From assembly GCA_964637165.1 (NCBI GenBank), contig CAZWVI010000007.1, positions 23,291 to 87,290 of the forward strand: 64,000 nt of DNA, written 5' to 3'. The notes under the pieces are model-generated. The model did no database searches. It was given only the letters and a program-made list of their open reading frames with translations, and was not told where the DNA came from. Origin of the DNA: CAZWVI01 sp964637165 (GTDB lineage: Bacteria > Planctomycetota > UBA1135). How positions within the stretch are numbered: position 1 is the stretch's first letter; each line of letters opens with the position of its first letter. Below, in pieces: positions 17,945 through 26,289 of this stretch. A program made the position numbers and the translations under genes.

Positions 17945-19140
17945 TGATTCTGGCAAGCTTATTTATTGCTTGTCTGACGCCACAAGTCGAACCACCGACT
18001 GCGCGCGAACGGGCCGTACACGGCATGGAGGCCGCGCGCGATTGGCTGCTGGCTAATCAAGAAGATAATGGCGCCTGGGGTCATTGGCGCAAACCAGAAC
18101 CTGGCGCCGAGTTTTGGTCAACCCCCGAAACGCATTACGCCTTCCAAGCCGCGACCACCGCACTTGGGTGCATGAGCATGCTTGACTACTTGGACTTTTT
18201 AGGCGCGACGCAACAAAGCAACCAAAAGGTCGAAGATGCACTAACTAAAGGCCTCGATTTCTTAATCACGAAGGCCAACGTGAAGCGCCCGAATAATTGG
18301 GATACGGACCATACTTGGGCCTTAAGTTACGGAATGGTAGCCTTGGCTCAGGCAAGCACCCACCCCCACTTTCAAAGCTCACAGCAAGCTACTCGTTTAG
18401 CCAAAATGCAAAGTGCAGGCGAAGAATTAATCGCCCGTTTAGGGAAGTATCAAACCGCCTCTGGTGGTTGGGCCTACTACGCTGATGAATCAATGGCCGC
18501 GCGGCCTCATTGGGCGACATCTTTCCAAACCGCAGTGGTGGTACTTGGTTTATTGGACGCGCGCGAGCTCGGCTGGAATGTTAGCGAAGACCGTTTAATG
18601 CGCGCGATTAACGCAGTGCGCAAAACTCGTTTACCAAATGGAGCCTACGCTTACTCGGTGCAACTTTACCCGAATGTCGGCGGCCTTGCGAGTATCAACC
18701 AAATCAAAGGATCGCTTGGACGAATTCAGGTTTGTAATTTGGCATTGTTCCAAGCCGCTGAGGCTGGCCTATGGAATGATGATCTTAATCTTGGCGAAGA
18801 ACAACTCGAACAAGGCCTACGTTTTTTCTTTAAGGACCATAAGTTTTTAGATGCCGCTGCCGGGCGACCAATACCCCACGAGTCGTGGTACTCGAACTCC
18901 GGATATTTTTACTTTTTTGGACACTACTATGCCGCAGGTGTGGTGCGCCAGTTGAGCAATGAATTGCGCGGCGAGTTCGCGCCACGTTTATGGCGTGAGA
19001 CTTTAAAATATCAAGCTAAAGATGGCAGTTTGCTTGACTTCAAAATGAATTCGCAAGGGCGGCCTTATGCAACAGCTTATGCGCTCAGCGCACTTGCCCA
19101 GACCATACCGCCGGCTCAACCGGAAGTTGGGCAAGACTGA
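17944..19140 (+). CDS. Exported prenyltransferase/squalene-cyclase-fold repeat protein
   Basis: The protein is 398 residues starting with GTG, with a short hydrophobic leader (MILASLFIACLT). It shows repeated helices of the alpha/alpha toroid used by terpene cyclases and protein prenyltransferases. QW-like repeats are visible: NQEDNGAWGHW near 38-48, ASGGWAYYADES near 174-185, and LPNGAYAYS near 228-236. The catalytic DxDD of squalene-hopene cyclases is not seen, so it is more likely a binding or structural member than a cyclase. Such secreted members are common in planctomycetes and their role is unknown. It is coupled to the upstream lipoprotein by the overlapping TAGTG. Its last 56 bases overlap the convergent gluQ. 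Confidence 0.72.
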   Translation: MILASLFIACLTPQVEPPTARERAVHGMEAARDWLLANQEDNGAWGHWRKPEPGAEFWSTPETHYAFQAATTALGCMSMLDYLDFLGATQQSNQKVEDALTKGLDFLITKANVKRPNNWDTDHTWALSYGMVALAQASTHPHFQSSQQATRLAKMQSAGEELIARLGKYQTASGGWAYYADESMAARPHWATSFQTAVVVLGLLDARELGWNVSEDRLMRAINAVRKTRLPNGAYAYSVQLYPNVGGLASINQIKGSLGRIQVCNLALFQAAEAGLWNDDLNLGEEQLEQGLRFFFKDHKFLDAAAGRPIPHESWYSNSGYFYFFGHYYAAGVVRQLSNELRGEFAPRLWRETLKYQAKDGSLLDFKMNSQGRPYATAYALSALAQTIPPAQPEVGQD

Positions 19141-19993
19141 AGTCGGAAATTAATTGCTGGGGAGTTACTGGGTGGCATTGCGCATTCAAACCGCACCAGT
19201 GCGCAAGCATTCCAACTAATTGATTGGCACTAATGCCCTGTTCGCGAAAGTTGGCAATGGTGGTATCGCCGTGGCGTTTAGCTAATCGCCGGCCATCTTC
19301 TCCCACCACTAATGGCACATGGGTGAATTGTGGAATAGGCCACCCCAATGCCCGATATAGAGCGATTTGCCGAGCGGTGCTTGGCAACAAGTCAGCGCCG
19401 CGTAAAACTTCAGTCACCCCTTGGCGAAAGTCATCCACAACTACCGCCAACTGATAGGCCGGTTCGTTGTCGCGTTTCCAAACGACAAAATCACCAAGTT
19501 GTCGATCGGGTTGGTAGTTGCACTTACCAACAAAACCATCGACAAAGTTGCAGGCTTGCCGGTCGAGGGCAAATCGCCAGCAATGTTCTTGGCTAATATC
19601 GACTTGCTGGTGCTTGCAAGTTTGTGGATAGATTAAACCGTCTAAAGTCTCATGCGGGGCACTGGCGGCCTGTTCGACATCTTTACGGGAACACTTACAA
19701 GGATACACTTGTGACGTGTTCTTCAAATCCTCCAGTGCGGCCTGATAAACAGCTGTGTTGTCGCGTTGGGTGAATGGACCTTCATCCCAATCTAAACCCA
19801 GCCACTGCAAATCTTCAATTGCCGCCTGGGCCGCGCCAGTTTTAATTCGCGGCCCATCAAGGTCCTCGATGCGCAAAATTATTTCACCACCACGAGCACG
19901 GATGTCCAACCAGGCCAACAAGAAACTGCGCGCATTACCTAGATGCAGTACTCCAGTAGGGCTTGGGGCAAGACGACCGCGAATTTTGCTCAC
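19085..19993 (-). CDS. gluQ: Glutamyl-Q tRNA(Asp) synthetase
   Basis: This is a truncated glutamyl-tRNA synthetase paralogue of 302 residues. It lacks the anticodon-binding half and attaches Glu to queuosine at position 34 of tRNA-Asp. The class I HIGH equivalent is PTGVLHLGN at about 12-20. The KMSKS equivalent is RRLAKRHG at about 231-238. The zinc site typical of GluQ is present as YPCKCSRKD followed by YPQTC. The length is right for the family. It overlaps the end of larC by 4 bases, and its own end runs 56 bases into the convergent toroid-fold gene, so the last roughly 18 residues may be a lineage-specific extension. Confidence 0.92.
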   Translation of the reverse strand: MSKIRGRLAPSPTGVLHLGNARSFLLAWLDIRARGGEIILRIEDLDGPRIKTGAAQAAIEDLQWLGLDWDEGPFTQRDNTAVYQAALEDLKNTSQVYPCKCSRKDVEQAASAPHETLDGLIYPQTCKHQQVDISQEHCWRFALDRQACNFVDGFVGKCNYQPDRQLGDFVVWKRDNEPAYQLAVVVDDFRQGVTEVLRGADLLPSTARQIALYRALGWPIPQFTHVPLVVGEDGRRLAKRHGDTTIANFREQGISANQLVGMLAHWCGLNAQCHPVTPQQLISDFSLAQLPVEPAVWSGQVR

Positions 19994-21144
19994 AGCTTGT
20001 TATCTAGGGCAAGTAATTCAGCGGCCTCGCGGGGAGTTAGCCCCAGTTCGGAAGCTCGTGCACAGAGCGCATCAAATTCAGGTTTTTGAGCGCCACCGTG
20101 TTCATCGTCACGGACCTTAAAAGGAAGATCGCCAAGAATCGTGGTTTGGCTTTCAATGCGGCGCGGACGGCGGACGCGACTACAAGTACTAACCCGCATT
20201 CCTAAAGTGCCGAGCAAGCGAAAACACAAACTTTGCACTTGTTCCAATTGGGTGGACTCCACCAAAACTACGGTCTCAAACGCCGGTCGGCCTTTTTTTG
20301 CAATCGCCGCTTGGGCAAATGCTTCAACGACCCCAGTAGTAGCATGCAAAGTGCTTAATGCGTGCCCGAGCATTTCGCCGCTAAGATCATCGACCAAACA
20401 GCGTATTTCGCTTAGCTGTTCACCACTGCCGTCCGCTTGCTCAATCCAAACGCGCAAAAAATTTGGGCACTCTTTTGAATCGCGAGTGCCGGCACCATGC
20501 CCACTTTGTTGAGGGGTTGCAGGTGGTCTCGACGAAAACTCAACTTCCCAAGCGCGCAATAAAGCGACACCGGTTGGAGTTGCGCACTCGCCCGCAAGTT
20601 CGGTACCGCAAGTTTTCATTCCTTCCAGTAACTTCAAACTACCTGGAGCTGGAATTGGCATTTGCCCGTGCGCGCAACTAACCATCCCGCTTCCCAGGGC
20701 AACAGGGCTTGCATATATCGCACTAGGATTAAGCGAGTCCAATAGCGCACACGCTCCGCAAATGTCAACTAGGGCATCAATCGCCCCGACTTCATGAAAG
20801 TGAACTTGCTCGGGAGTGGAACCATGGCATTCGGCCTCGGCCTTGGCGATAGCGGAAAAAGCAGAGAGCGCCCAAATTCGTGCCCGCTCACTCATCTTGA
20901 CCACCGCAAGGATTTCCTCGACGTCGGACAAATGGCGGTGAACATGTCCCTCCTGGCTATCCACGATGAACCGTTGGCAGTCAATCGAATGTCGTTTGCA
21001 ACGCTCAAGCCGCCAAGAAAATTCTTGCGGCAAGCTTTCAAGCACCTGCTCAAGGACTTCTTGTTTTGCTCCGGCATCGAGCAGCCCTGCCACCAGCATG
21101 TCGCCGGCGACACCAGCAAACAAGTCCAAGTAGATTTGTCTCAT
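19990..21144 (-). CDS. larC: Nickel-pincer cofactor biosynthesis protein LarC (DUF111)
   Basis: LarC inserts nickel into the pyridinium dithiocarboxylate precursor, giving the nickel-pincer cofactor of lactate racemase and related racemases/epimerases. The 384-residue protein matches the family: YLDLFAGVAGDMLVAGLLDAG at the start, HRHLSDVEEI at about 68-77, and HFHEVGAIDALVDI near 113-126. Further along are ASPVALGSGMVSCAHG near 145-160 and GECATPTGVALLR near 183-195. The C-terminal domain begins around residue 270. LarB and LarE, the other maturation enzymes, and any racemase are absent from this window. It sits in a comF-larC-gluQ operon with 4-base overlaps at both ends, which looks like compaction rather than a functional grouping. 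Confidence 0.88.
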   Translation of the reverse strand: MRQIYLDLFAGVAGDMLVAGLLDAGAKQEVLEQVLESLPQEFSWRLERCKRHSIDCQRFIVDSQEGHVHRHLSDVEEILAVVKMSERARIWALSAFSAIAKAEAECHGSTPEQVHFHEVGAIDALVDICGACALLDSLNPSAIYASPVALGSGMVSCAHGQMPIPAPGSLKLLEGMKTCGTELAGECATPTGVALLRAWEVEFSSRPPATPQQSGHGAGTRDSKECPNFLRVWIEQADGSGEQLSEIRCLVDDLSGEMLGHALSTLHATTGVVEAFAQAAIAKKGRPAFETVVLVESTQLEQVQSLCFRLLGTLGMRVSTCSRVRRPRRIESQTTILGDLPFKVRDDEHGGAQKPEFDALCARASELGLTPREAAELLALDNKL

Positions 21145-21797
21145 GACAGAGATTCTACTCGGGTTAACACCAAAGCACCTACTTGTTCGACCCCGATTTC
21201 ATGAAGAGCGGTGGCGCAAGCCTGCAGGGTGCTCCCTGTGGTGCAAACATCATCGACCAACCAAACTCGCCGTGGCGGCGGAATTCCGAAGTACTTAAAC
21301 GCTATAAAACTGTTGGCCAAATTTGTCCGACGATCAGCGCCACCGAGGCCTGACTGTTGCCGCCGCCAACCACGTCGTCGGAGAAAGCAGCCGCCGCCAC
21401 CCCAACCAGTTTTGCTACGTAGATGCTCGGCCAAAATCGCGGCCAAATAATGCCCGCGCCAAATTCGATACTTACTTGGCGGCACCGCCAATATCGCTCC
21501 GCGTACGACACTGCCAGTTTGCAGTAAATCAAATAGCAGTCTCTTTAATACGACCTCGCCAGGCGCACCTGCTTCTTCTTTGGCGCGAACCAACATCCGT
21601 CGCACCGCCCCCTCATGCCCAGTAATCGCCAAAACAGGCGCCACCGAAAGCAAATTGATGCGCAACTCTGGGGCTGACAAATCCGCTAAACACTCCCCGC
21701 ATAAATCAGCCTCACCAAAGGCCAAAGCCTGGTCACAGGCCGGGCACGTGGGCTGAGCGAGAGCGGTTAGTAGTGGGTAAAAAGCCGACCGAAGCAC
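21141..21797 (-). CDS. ComF-family phosphoribosyltransferase-like protein
   Basis: The protein is 218 residues starting with GTG at 21797. An N-terminal zinc ribbon has CPAC at about 18-21 and CGEC at about 33-36. A phosphoribosyltransferase fold follows, whose PRPP-binding signature VWLVDDVCTTGSTLQAC is at about 178-194. The region before it is unusually rich in Gly and Arg (about residues 130-155, GWGGGGC and RRRGWRRQQ), where the family normally has the R-x-x-Q-x-x-L loop. ComF proteins take part in DNA uptake in competent bacteria and in DNA repair-linked functions elsewhere; no competence genes are nearby. It is the first gene of the comF-larC-gluQ operon. Confidence 0.85.
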   Translation of the reverse strand: MLRSAFYPLLTALAQPTCPACDQALAFGEADLCGECLADLSAPELRINLLSVAPVLAITGHEGAVRRMLVRAKEEAGAPGEVVLKRLLFDLLQTGSVVRGAILAVPPSKYRIWRGHYLAAILAEHLRSKTGWGGGGCFLRRRGWRRQQSGLGGADRRTNLANSFIAFKYFGIPPPRRVWLVDDVCTTGSTLQACATALHEIGVEQVGALVLTRVESLS

Positions 21798-21854
21798 AGT
21801 TAAATAGACGAATGGCCGAGGAATACCTTACGCAGGTTTTCTAAATCATAGTCT

Positions 21855-22415
21855 TTATCTGGCTCTAAACAGCCTGGAAGGGTTTTCCTTAATCCCCACC
21901 GCCTTTCTCACCTTTGCAACATAACCTTCCAAGGTTTCATCACCACTTGGAGACACGCCAAACAATTCACCGACATCGCGGGTCAGACTAATGTGGTTCT
22001 CAAAATCGAAAGGGTGTTGCAGTAGATGATTTCTCAAGTAGTGACGCAATTTGGCGGCGACTAATTTCTTCAAGATTACCAAAAAAATTATGGCAGTCAA
22101 AAATTCGGAGGCCAGTCCAATCAATATTAAATTAGGCACAGTTAGCTGTGGCCATTGAAAAGCCGCCAACAGACATGCCGAACCACCCACAAAGAAAATC
22201 GCCGCCATTTGGCCGCGTGCTTTGGCTTGGACTGCATCACGCAAGACTCCCAAACTATTAGCAGCAGTACCAAAAACGGCCGCCACTCGATAGCTTGGCC
22301 GACCGCGCCCAACCGAAGTGAACAACAACAAACCGGTGAAAATATAGGCGACGAAACCTAAAACCACAAAGTCTTGGTTCCACATCTGAACAGCGGTCAC
22401 GGGGAGTTCCTGCAC
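21855..22415 (-). CDS. Hypothetical small membrane protein
   Basis: The longest form has 186 residues from a GTG at 22415; an ATG at 22385 (MWNQDFVVLG) right before the first helix is an equally good start. Hydrophobic helices lie at about 17-33, 67-85 and 94-115. A short basic cytoplasmic-looking tail contains KKLVAAKLRHYLRNHLL and ends KENPSRLFRAR. I do not recognise the family, and no catalytic motif is visible. It stands alone between comF and the divergent molybdenum hydroxylase operon. Confidence 0.55.
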   Translation of the reverse strand: MQELPVTAVQMWNQDFVVLGFVAYIFTGLLLFTSVGRGRPSYRVAAVFGTAANSLGVLRDAVQAKARGQMAAIFFVGGSACLLAAFQWPQLTVPNLILIGLASEFLTAIIFLVILKKLVAAKLRHYLRNHLLQHPFDFENHISLTRDVGELFGVSPSGDETLEGYVAKVRKAVGIKENPSRLFRAR

Positions 22416-22457
22416 CTCCCCATCTTATGACGGCCGGGCCACCTTACAATCTAGCCA

Positions 22458-22985
22458 ATGCGGGTTTACCATCTTCGCGTCAACGGCGACCAAGTGCAGG
22501 TCGCCGCCCCTGAGCACTGGACCTTACTTGAGGTCTTGCGTTACCAACTTCACCTCACCGGCAGCAAACAAGGCTGCGACAAAGGTGATTGTGGCGCGTG
22601 CACGGTTTTAATTGATGGTGAGCCGGAACTTGCCTGCCTGGTCCTACCCGCCACCGTCGAGGGCAAGGACATTCTGACGATTGAGGGTTTGGCCGCCGCC
22701 CACCTGAGTGACGGCATCCAAGGTGCCAACTGCGCCAGCGGCAGCCACGCCGCCCATCCAATTCAGGAATCTTTTGATGCCAAAGGCGCTCTCCAATGTG
22801 GCTTCTGCCAGCCGGGGATTATGCTTAGCGCAAAATCCTTGCTGGACAAAAACGCCAATCCAAATCGCCAAGAAATTAAAGGGTCCATCAGCGGTAATTT
22901 ATGTCGCTGCACTGGCTACAAACAAATTTACGATGCGATTGAAGATGCTGGGCAACAACTGCGCGGCGAGGAGGAGCAAGTTTAA
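22458..22985 (+). CDS. Molybdenum hydroxylase, 2Fe-2S subunit (HcrC-like)
   Basis: This is the small electron-transfer subunit, 175 residues, of a xanthine-oxidase-family enzyme. The plant-type 2Fe-2S cluster is bound by Cys40, Cys45, Cys48 and Cys60 (GCDKGDCGACT and then a lone Cys). The second helical-domain cluster is bound by Cys114, Cys117, Cys149 and Cys151 (CGFC and CRC, with ISGNLCRCTGY). An insertion relative to the shortest family members lies near 88-108. Electrons pass from the molybdenum subunit through these clusters to, or from, the FAD subunit. It is the first of three coupled genes; its TAA overlaps the ATG of the next as TAATG. Confidence 0.9.
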   Translation: MRVYHLRVNGDQVQVAAPEHWTLLEVLRYQLHLTGSKQGCDKGDCGACTVLIDGEPELACLVLPATVEGKDILTIEGLAAAHLSDGIQGANCASGSHAAHPIQESFDAKGALQCGFCQPGIMLSAKSLLDKNANPNRQEIKGSISGNLCRCTGYKQIYDAIEDAGQQLRGEEEQV

Positions 22986-25306
22986 TGGCCGCCCGAGATC
23001 TTCATGGTGCCGATGCCCCGTGGGACGCGTTTCAAGTAGTTGGAAAACGCCACCGCAAGTTGGAAGGCATGGACAAGGCTACTGGCCGCGCAATTTACGC
23101 CGACGATATTTCATTTCCGGGAATGTTGCACGCCAAAACTTTGCGTAGTCCGCATTCGCATGCGTTAATTAAATCAATCGACACTTCTAAGGCCGAAGCT
23201 CTCGCTGGTGTTCACGGAGTTTTAATTGGCCGTGAATTGCCAATTAAGTATGGCGTGATTCCATGGACGCAAGACGAGAACGTTCTAGCGACCGACAAGG
23301 TGCGTTTTATCGGCGATGAAATTGCCGCGGTTGCGGCCATTGACGAAGACACTGCTAATCGGGCGTTGGAGTTAATCGAAGTTGATTATGAAATTTTGCC
23401 TGCCTACTACGACCCTGAAGAAGCCTTAGCAAATTCAGAACATCCGATTAATGAAGCGCGCCCTGGCAAGGGCAACATTAGCAAACAGGTGTTACTAGAG
23501 TTTGGTGATGTCGAGGCGGCGGCCAAAGCTGCGCACCTAGTTTCTGAAGAAGATTACTTTTTCCATTCCACCACCCACGCGGCCATTGAACCGCATTGCG
23601 CAGTCGCACAATCCACTCCCGCTGGGCTATTAACGCTGTGGTCGAGCACCCAAATAACCCACTACATGCACCGTGCCCTGAGCCGCGTTCTAGAAATGCA
23701 GCCTGAGCACATCCGCGTGATACAACCATGTCTTGGTGGTGCATTCGGTGGCAAGTCGGACCCCTTCCCACTTGAATTCATAGTTTCTGCTTTGGCGCGA
23801 AAGACTGGCCGACCAGTCAAAATGTTGTGGACCCGGGAAGAAGTTTTTTATGCCCACCGTGGTCGTCATGCCATGAAAATGCATTACCGCACATCGACTA
23901 ATGCGGAAGGGTTAATTAGCGGAGTCGATGCAAAAATCCTTATCGATGGTGGTAGTTACTCAAGCTTTGGACTAGTTACTACTTACTACTCTGGCCAATT
24001 ACTCACCGGTCCTTACGACTTTCCTAGTTATCGTTTTGATTCCACTCGGGTGTTTACCAACAAACCACCTTGTGGTCCCAAGCGCGGCCACGGTTCGGTG
24101 CAACCACGCTTCGCATTCGAATCGCAACTCGATGAAATTGCCGCCAAGCTTAAGCTCGACCCAATTGAAATTCGTCGCCGCAATTTATTAAGCGACCACA
24201 CCACCACTGTTAACGGCCAACGTATTACTTCAAATGGCATTACCGACTGTTTGAATTCTGTTGAGGCCGCCAGTGATTGGAAGAGCCGCCGCGGCAACTT
24301 AGAACTTGGTCATGGACTTGGCGTTGCCGCTTCTATGTATATTTCCGGCACCAACTATCCGGTTTATCCTAATGAAATGCCGCAAGCGGGGATTCAGCTT
24401 AAAGTAGACCGCTCTGGCGTGGTCACCATTTTCACCGGTAGCAACGACATTGGCCAGGGTTCAAACTCGATGGCGGCCTATATTGTGGCCGAAGAACTTG
24501 GGCTCGAATTGGATGTGATCCGAGTGGTCGCCGCCGACACCGACCTCTGCCCGGTGGACCTTGGCGCCTATTCAAGCCGCGTCACCTTTATGGTTGGCAA
24601 TGCTTGCATCGATGCCGCGCGCAAATTACGTGAACAAATTGTTGCAGCGGTTGCCGAAGAATGGCAAGTTGAAGCTAAGCGAGTACGCATGATGGGCGGC
24701 AAAGTGTTCGACCTTGAAGATGGCGAGCGAGTCATTGCCATGCGCGAGGCTTTCCAAATCGCTGAATGTAAATTTGACACACTTGGTGCAACTGGTTCTT
24801 ACAACACCCCAACTCTTGGCGGCGACTATCGTGGCGGCAGCATCGGCGCTTCGCCGGCCTATTCCTTTACCGCTCACGTAGCGGAAGTAAAAGTGGACAT
24901 TGAGACTGGCCACATCGATTGCAAAAAAGTTTGGATCGCCCATGATTGTGGCCGTGCTTTAAACCCGATGTTAGTTGAAGGCCAGATGGAAGGTTCTGCT
25001 TATATGGGCGTTGCCGAGGCCTTGATGGAATCGCACGAGCTCAACCGCTATGGATTACATTCCGGCCCTAGCTTGCTCGACTATCGAATCCCGACTGCTT
25101 GCGACACCCCCGAACTTGAATCATTAATTGTCGAGAGCATTGACCCTGAAGGACCTTACGGGGCCAAGGAAGCTGGTGAAGGTCCGCTGCACCCGGCAAT
25201 TCCAGCCATCGCTAATGCTGTTTATGACGCGGTTGGCATTCGTTTGCGTGAACTTCCGTTTACTCCTGGCAAAGTTCTGCGCGCCTTGGAGGATCAATCA
25301 TGCTGA
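22985..25306 (+). CDS. Molybdenum hydroxylase, molybdopterin-binding catalytic subunit (HcrA-like)
   Basis: The protein is 773 residues. The N-terminal domain typical of this family starts at GKRHRKLEGMDKATGRAIYADD. The molybdenum-cofactor domains contain GGAFGGKSDPF at about 253-263, KRGHGSVQPRFAFE at about 361-374 and GSNDIGQGSNSM in the 480s. The KEAGEGPLHPAIPAIANAV segment near 735-753 includes the catalytic Glu. The family hydroxylates or dehydroxylates aromatic heterocycles, aldehydes or aromatic CoA esters. Because the partner FAD subunit has the 4-hydroxybenzoyl-CoA reductase cysteine loop, the closest named relative is probably HcrA, but the substrate cannot be assigned. The next gene overlaps by 7 bases. 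Confidence 0.9.
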   Translation: MAARDLHGADAPWDAFQVVGKRHRKLEGMDKATGRAIYADDISFPGMLHAKTLRSPHSHALIKSIDTSKAEALAGVHGVLIGRELPIKYGVIPWTQDENVLATDKVRFIGDEIAAVAAIDEDTANRALELIEVDYEILPAYYDPEEALANSEHPINEARPGKGNISKQVLLEFGDVEAAAKAAHLVSEEDYFFHSTTHAAIEPHCAVAQSTPAGLLTLWSSTQITHYMHRALSRVLEMQPEHIRVIQPCLGGAFGGKSDPFPLEFIVSALARKTGRPVKMLWTREEVFYAHRGRHAMKMHYRTSTNAEGLISGVDAKILIDGGSYSSFGLVTTYYSGQLLTGPYDFPSYRFDSTRVFTNKPPCGPKRGHGSVQPRFAFESQLDEIAAKLKLDPIEIRRRNLLSDHTTTVNGQRITSNGITDCLNSVEAASDWKSRRGNLELGHGLGVAASMYISGTNYPVYPNEMPQAGIQLKVDRSGVVTIFTGSNDIGQGSNSMAAYIVAEELGLELDVIRVVAADTDLCPVDLGAYSSRVTFMVGNACIDAARKLREQIVAAVAEEWQVEAKRVRMMGGKVFDLEDGERVIAMREAFQIAECKFDTLGATGSYNTPTLGGDYRGGSIGASPAYSFTAHVAEVKVDIETGHIDCKKVWIAHDCGRALNPMLVEGQMEGSAYMGVAEALMESHELNRYGLHSGPSLLDYRIPTACDTPELESLIVESIDPEGPYGAKEAGEGPLHPAIPAIANAVYDAVGIRLRELPFTPGKVLRALEDQSC

Positions 25307-26289
25307 GATTACCCAAGTTTAAAGTTGAGTACCCGGCCACCGTTAATGAGGTAGTCAACCTTTTAAGCCAGCATGGCGATTGCGCAATGCTGATGTCGGG
25401 CGGCACTGATTTATTGCCGAACCTAAAACACCGGCTACACGAACCAGAAGTTGTAATCGCACTTGGTGGTGTTGTTGAATTAAGAGGTATTTCCAAGAGT
25501 GGCGACGGCGATTTATGTATTGGCGCAAGCACTCCCTTAGTGGATGTCGCCGACTCTGAATTAATTCAAAGCCAAGCCAAAGTGTTGGCAGAAGCGGTGC
25601 AGCAAATTGCTGGCCCGCAACTGCGTAACATGGGCACGATTGGCGGGAATGTAATGCTTGACACTCGTTGTCAGTGGATTAACCAAACTTATTTTTGGCG
25701 TAAGTCTCTTGGCTTCTGTCTTAAAAAAGATGGCACGCTTTGTCATGTTATCGAGGGAGGAAAAAAATGTGTTGCTGCGGCGAGCAATGATTCCGCACCC
25801 GCTTTAATGTGCCTTAACGCAATTCTTCACTTCATCACACCTAGTGGCGAAGAGCAAATTCCGATTCGCGAATTATGGGACAAAGACGGTACTTGGAACA
25901 AAAAAGTAAGCCGCCAACATTTGCTGTGCCAAATCCGCATCCCGGCCAAGGAGTTGAGTCAAAATGGCGCATACCTAAAACTGCGTGAGCGTAATTCAAT
26001 TGACTTTCCACAATTAGGAGTCGCAGTGAGTGGCAGGCTAGATGGAAAGGTAATTAATAGTTTGGAGATTTGCCTGGTTGCTTTAGGTCCACGGCCGGTA
26101 GTTATGAAGAAAACAACTGAGACCTTTGGTGGTTTAGACCCACATTCGAATGAATTTGAATCACAGTTAGCAAAATTTTGTGCAAAGCAAAAAGTTCGCC
26201 CACTGCCAAATATTCCTGGTGATTGCGACTACCGCAAAAAAATGGTCGCCGTCTATTTACGCAGAGCTGTGATTAAAGCACTTCAATAG
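25300..26289 (+). CDS. Molybdenum hydroxylase, FAD subunit with 4Fe-4S loop (HcrB-like)
   Basis: The protein is 329 residues with the CO-dehydrogenase flavoprotein fold: SGGTDLLPNLKHRL (FAD pyrophosphate loop) at about 33-46 and NMGTIGGNVMLDTRC at about 110-124. Unlike ordinary family members it carries four extra cysteines: Cys124, Cys140, Cys148 and Cys157. Their spacing (16, 8, 9) is the one I recall for the beta subunit of Thauera 4-hydroxybenzoyl-CoA reductase, where they bind a 4Fe-4S cluster that lets the enzyme run reductively. The order small-large-FAD also matches hcrCAB. The operon therefore likely encodes a reductase-type enzyme on an aromatic or similar substrate. No benzoyl-CoA pathway genes are nearby. 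The end overlaps the convergent FG-GAP gene by 17 bases. Confidence 0.85.
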   Translation: MLRLPKFKVEYPATVNEVVNLLSQHGDCAMLMSGGTDLLPNLKHRLHEPEVVIALGGVVELRGISKSGDGDLCIGASTPLVDVADSELIQSQAKVLAEAVQQIAGPQLRNMGTIGGNVMLDTRCQWINQTYFWRKSLGFCLKKDGTLCHVIEGGKKCVAAASNDSAPALMCLNAILHFITPSGEEQIPIRELWDKDGTWNKKVSRQHLLCQIRIPAKELSQNGAYLKLRERNSIDFPQLGVAVSGRLDGKVINSLEICLVALGPRPVVMKKTTETFGGLDPHSNEFESQLAKFCAKQKVRPLPNIPGDCDYRKKMVAVYLRRAVIKALQ

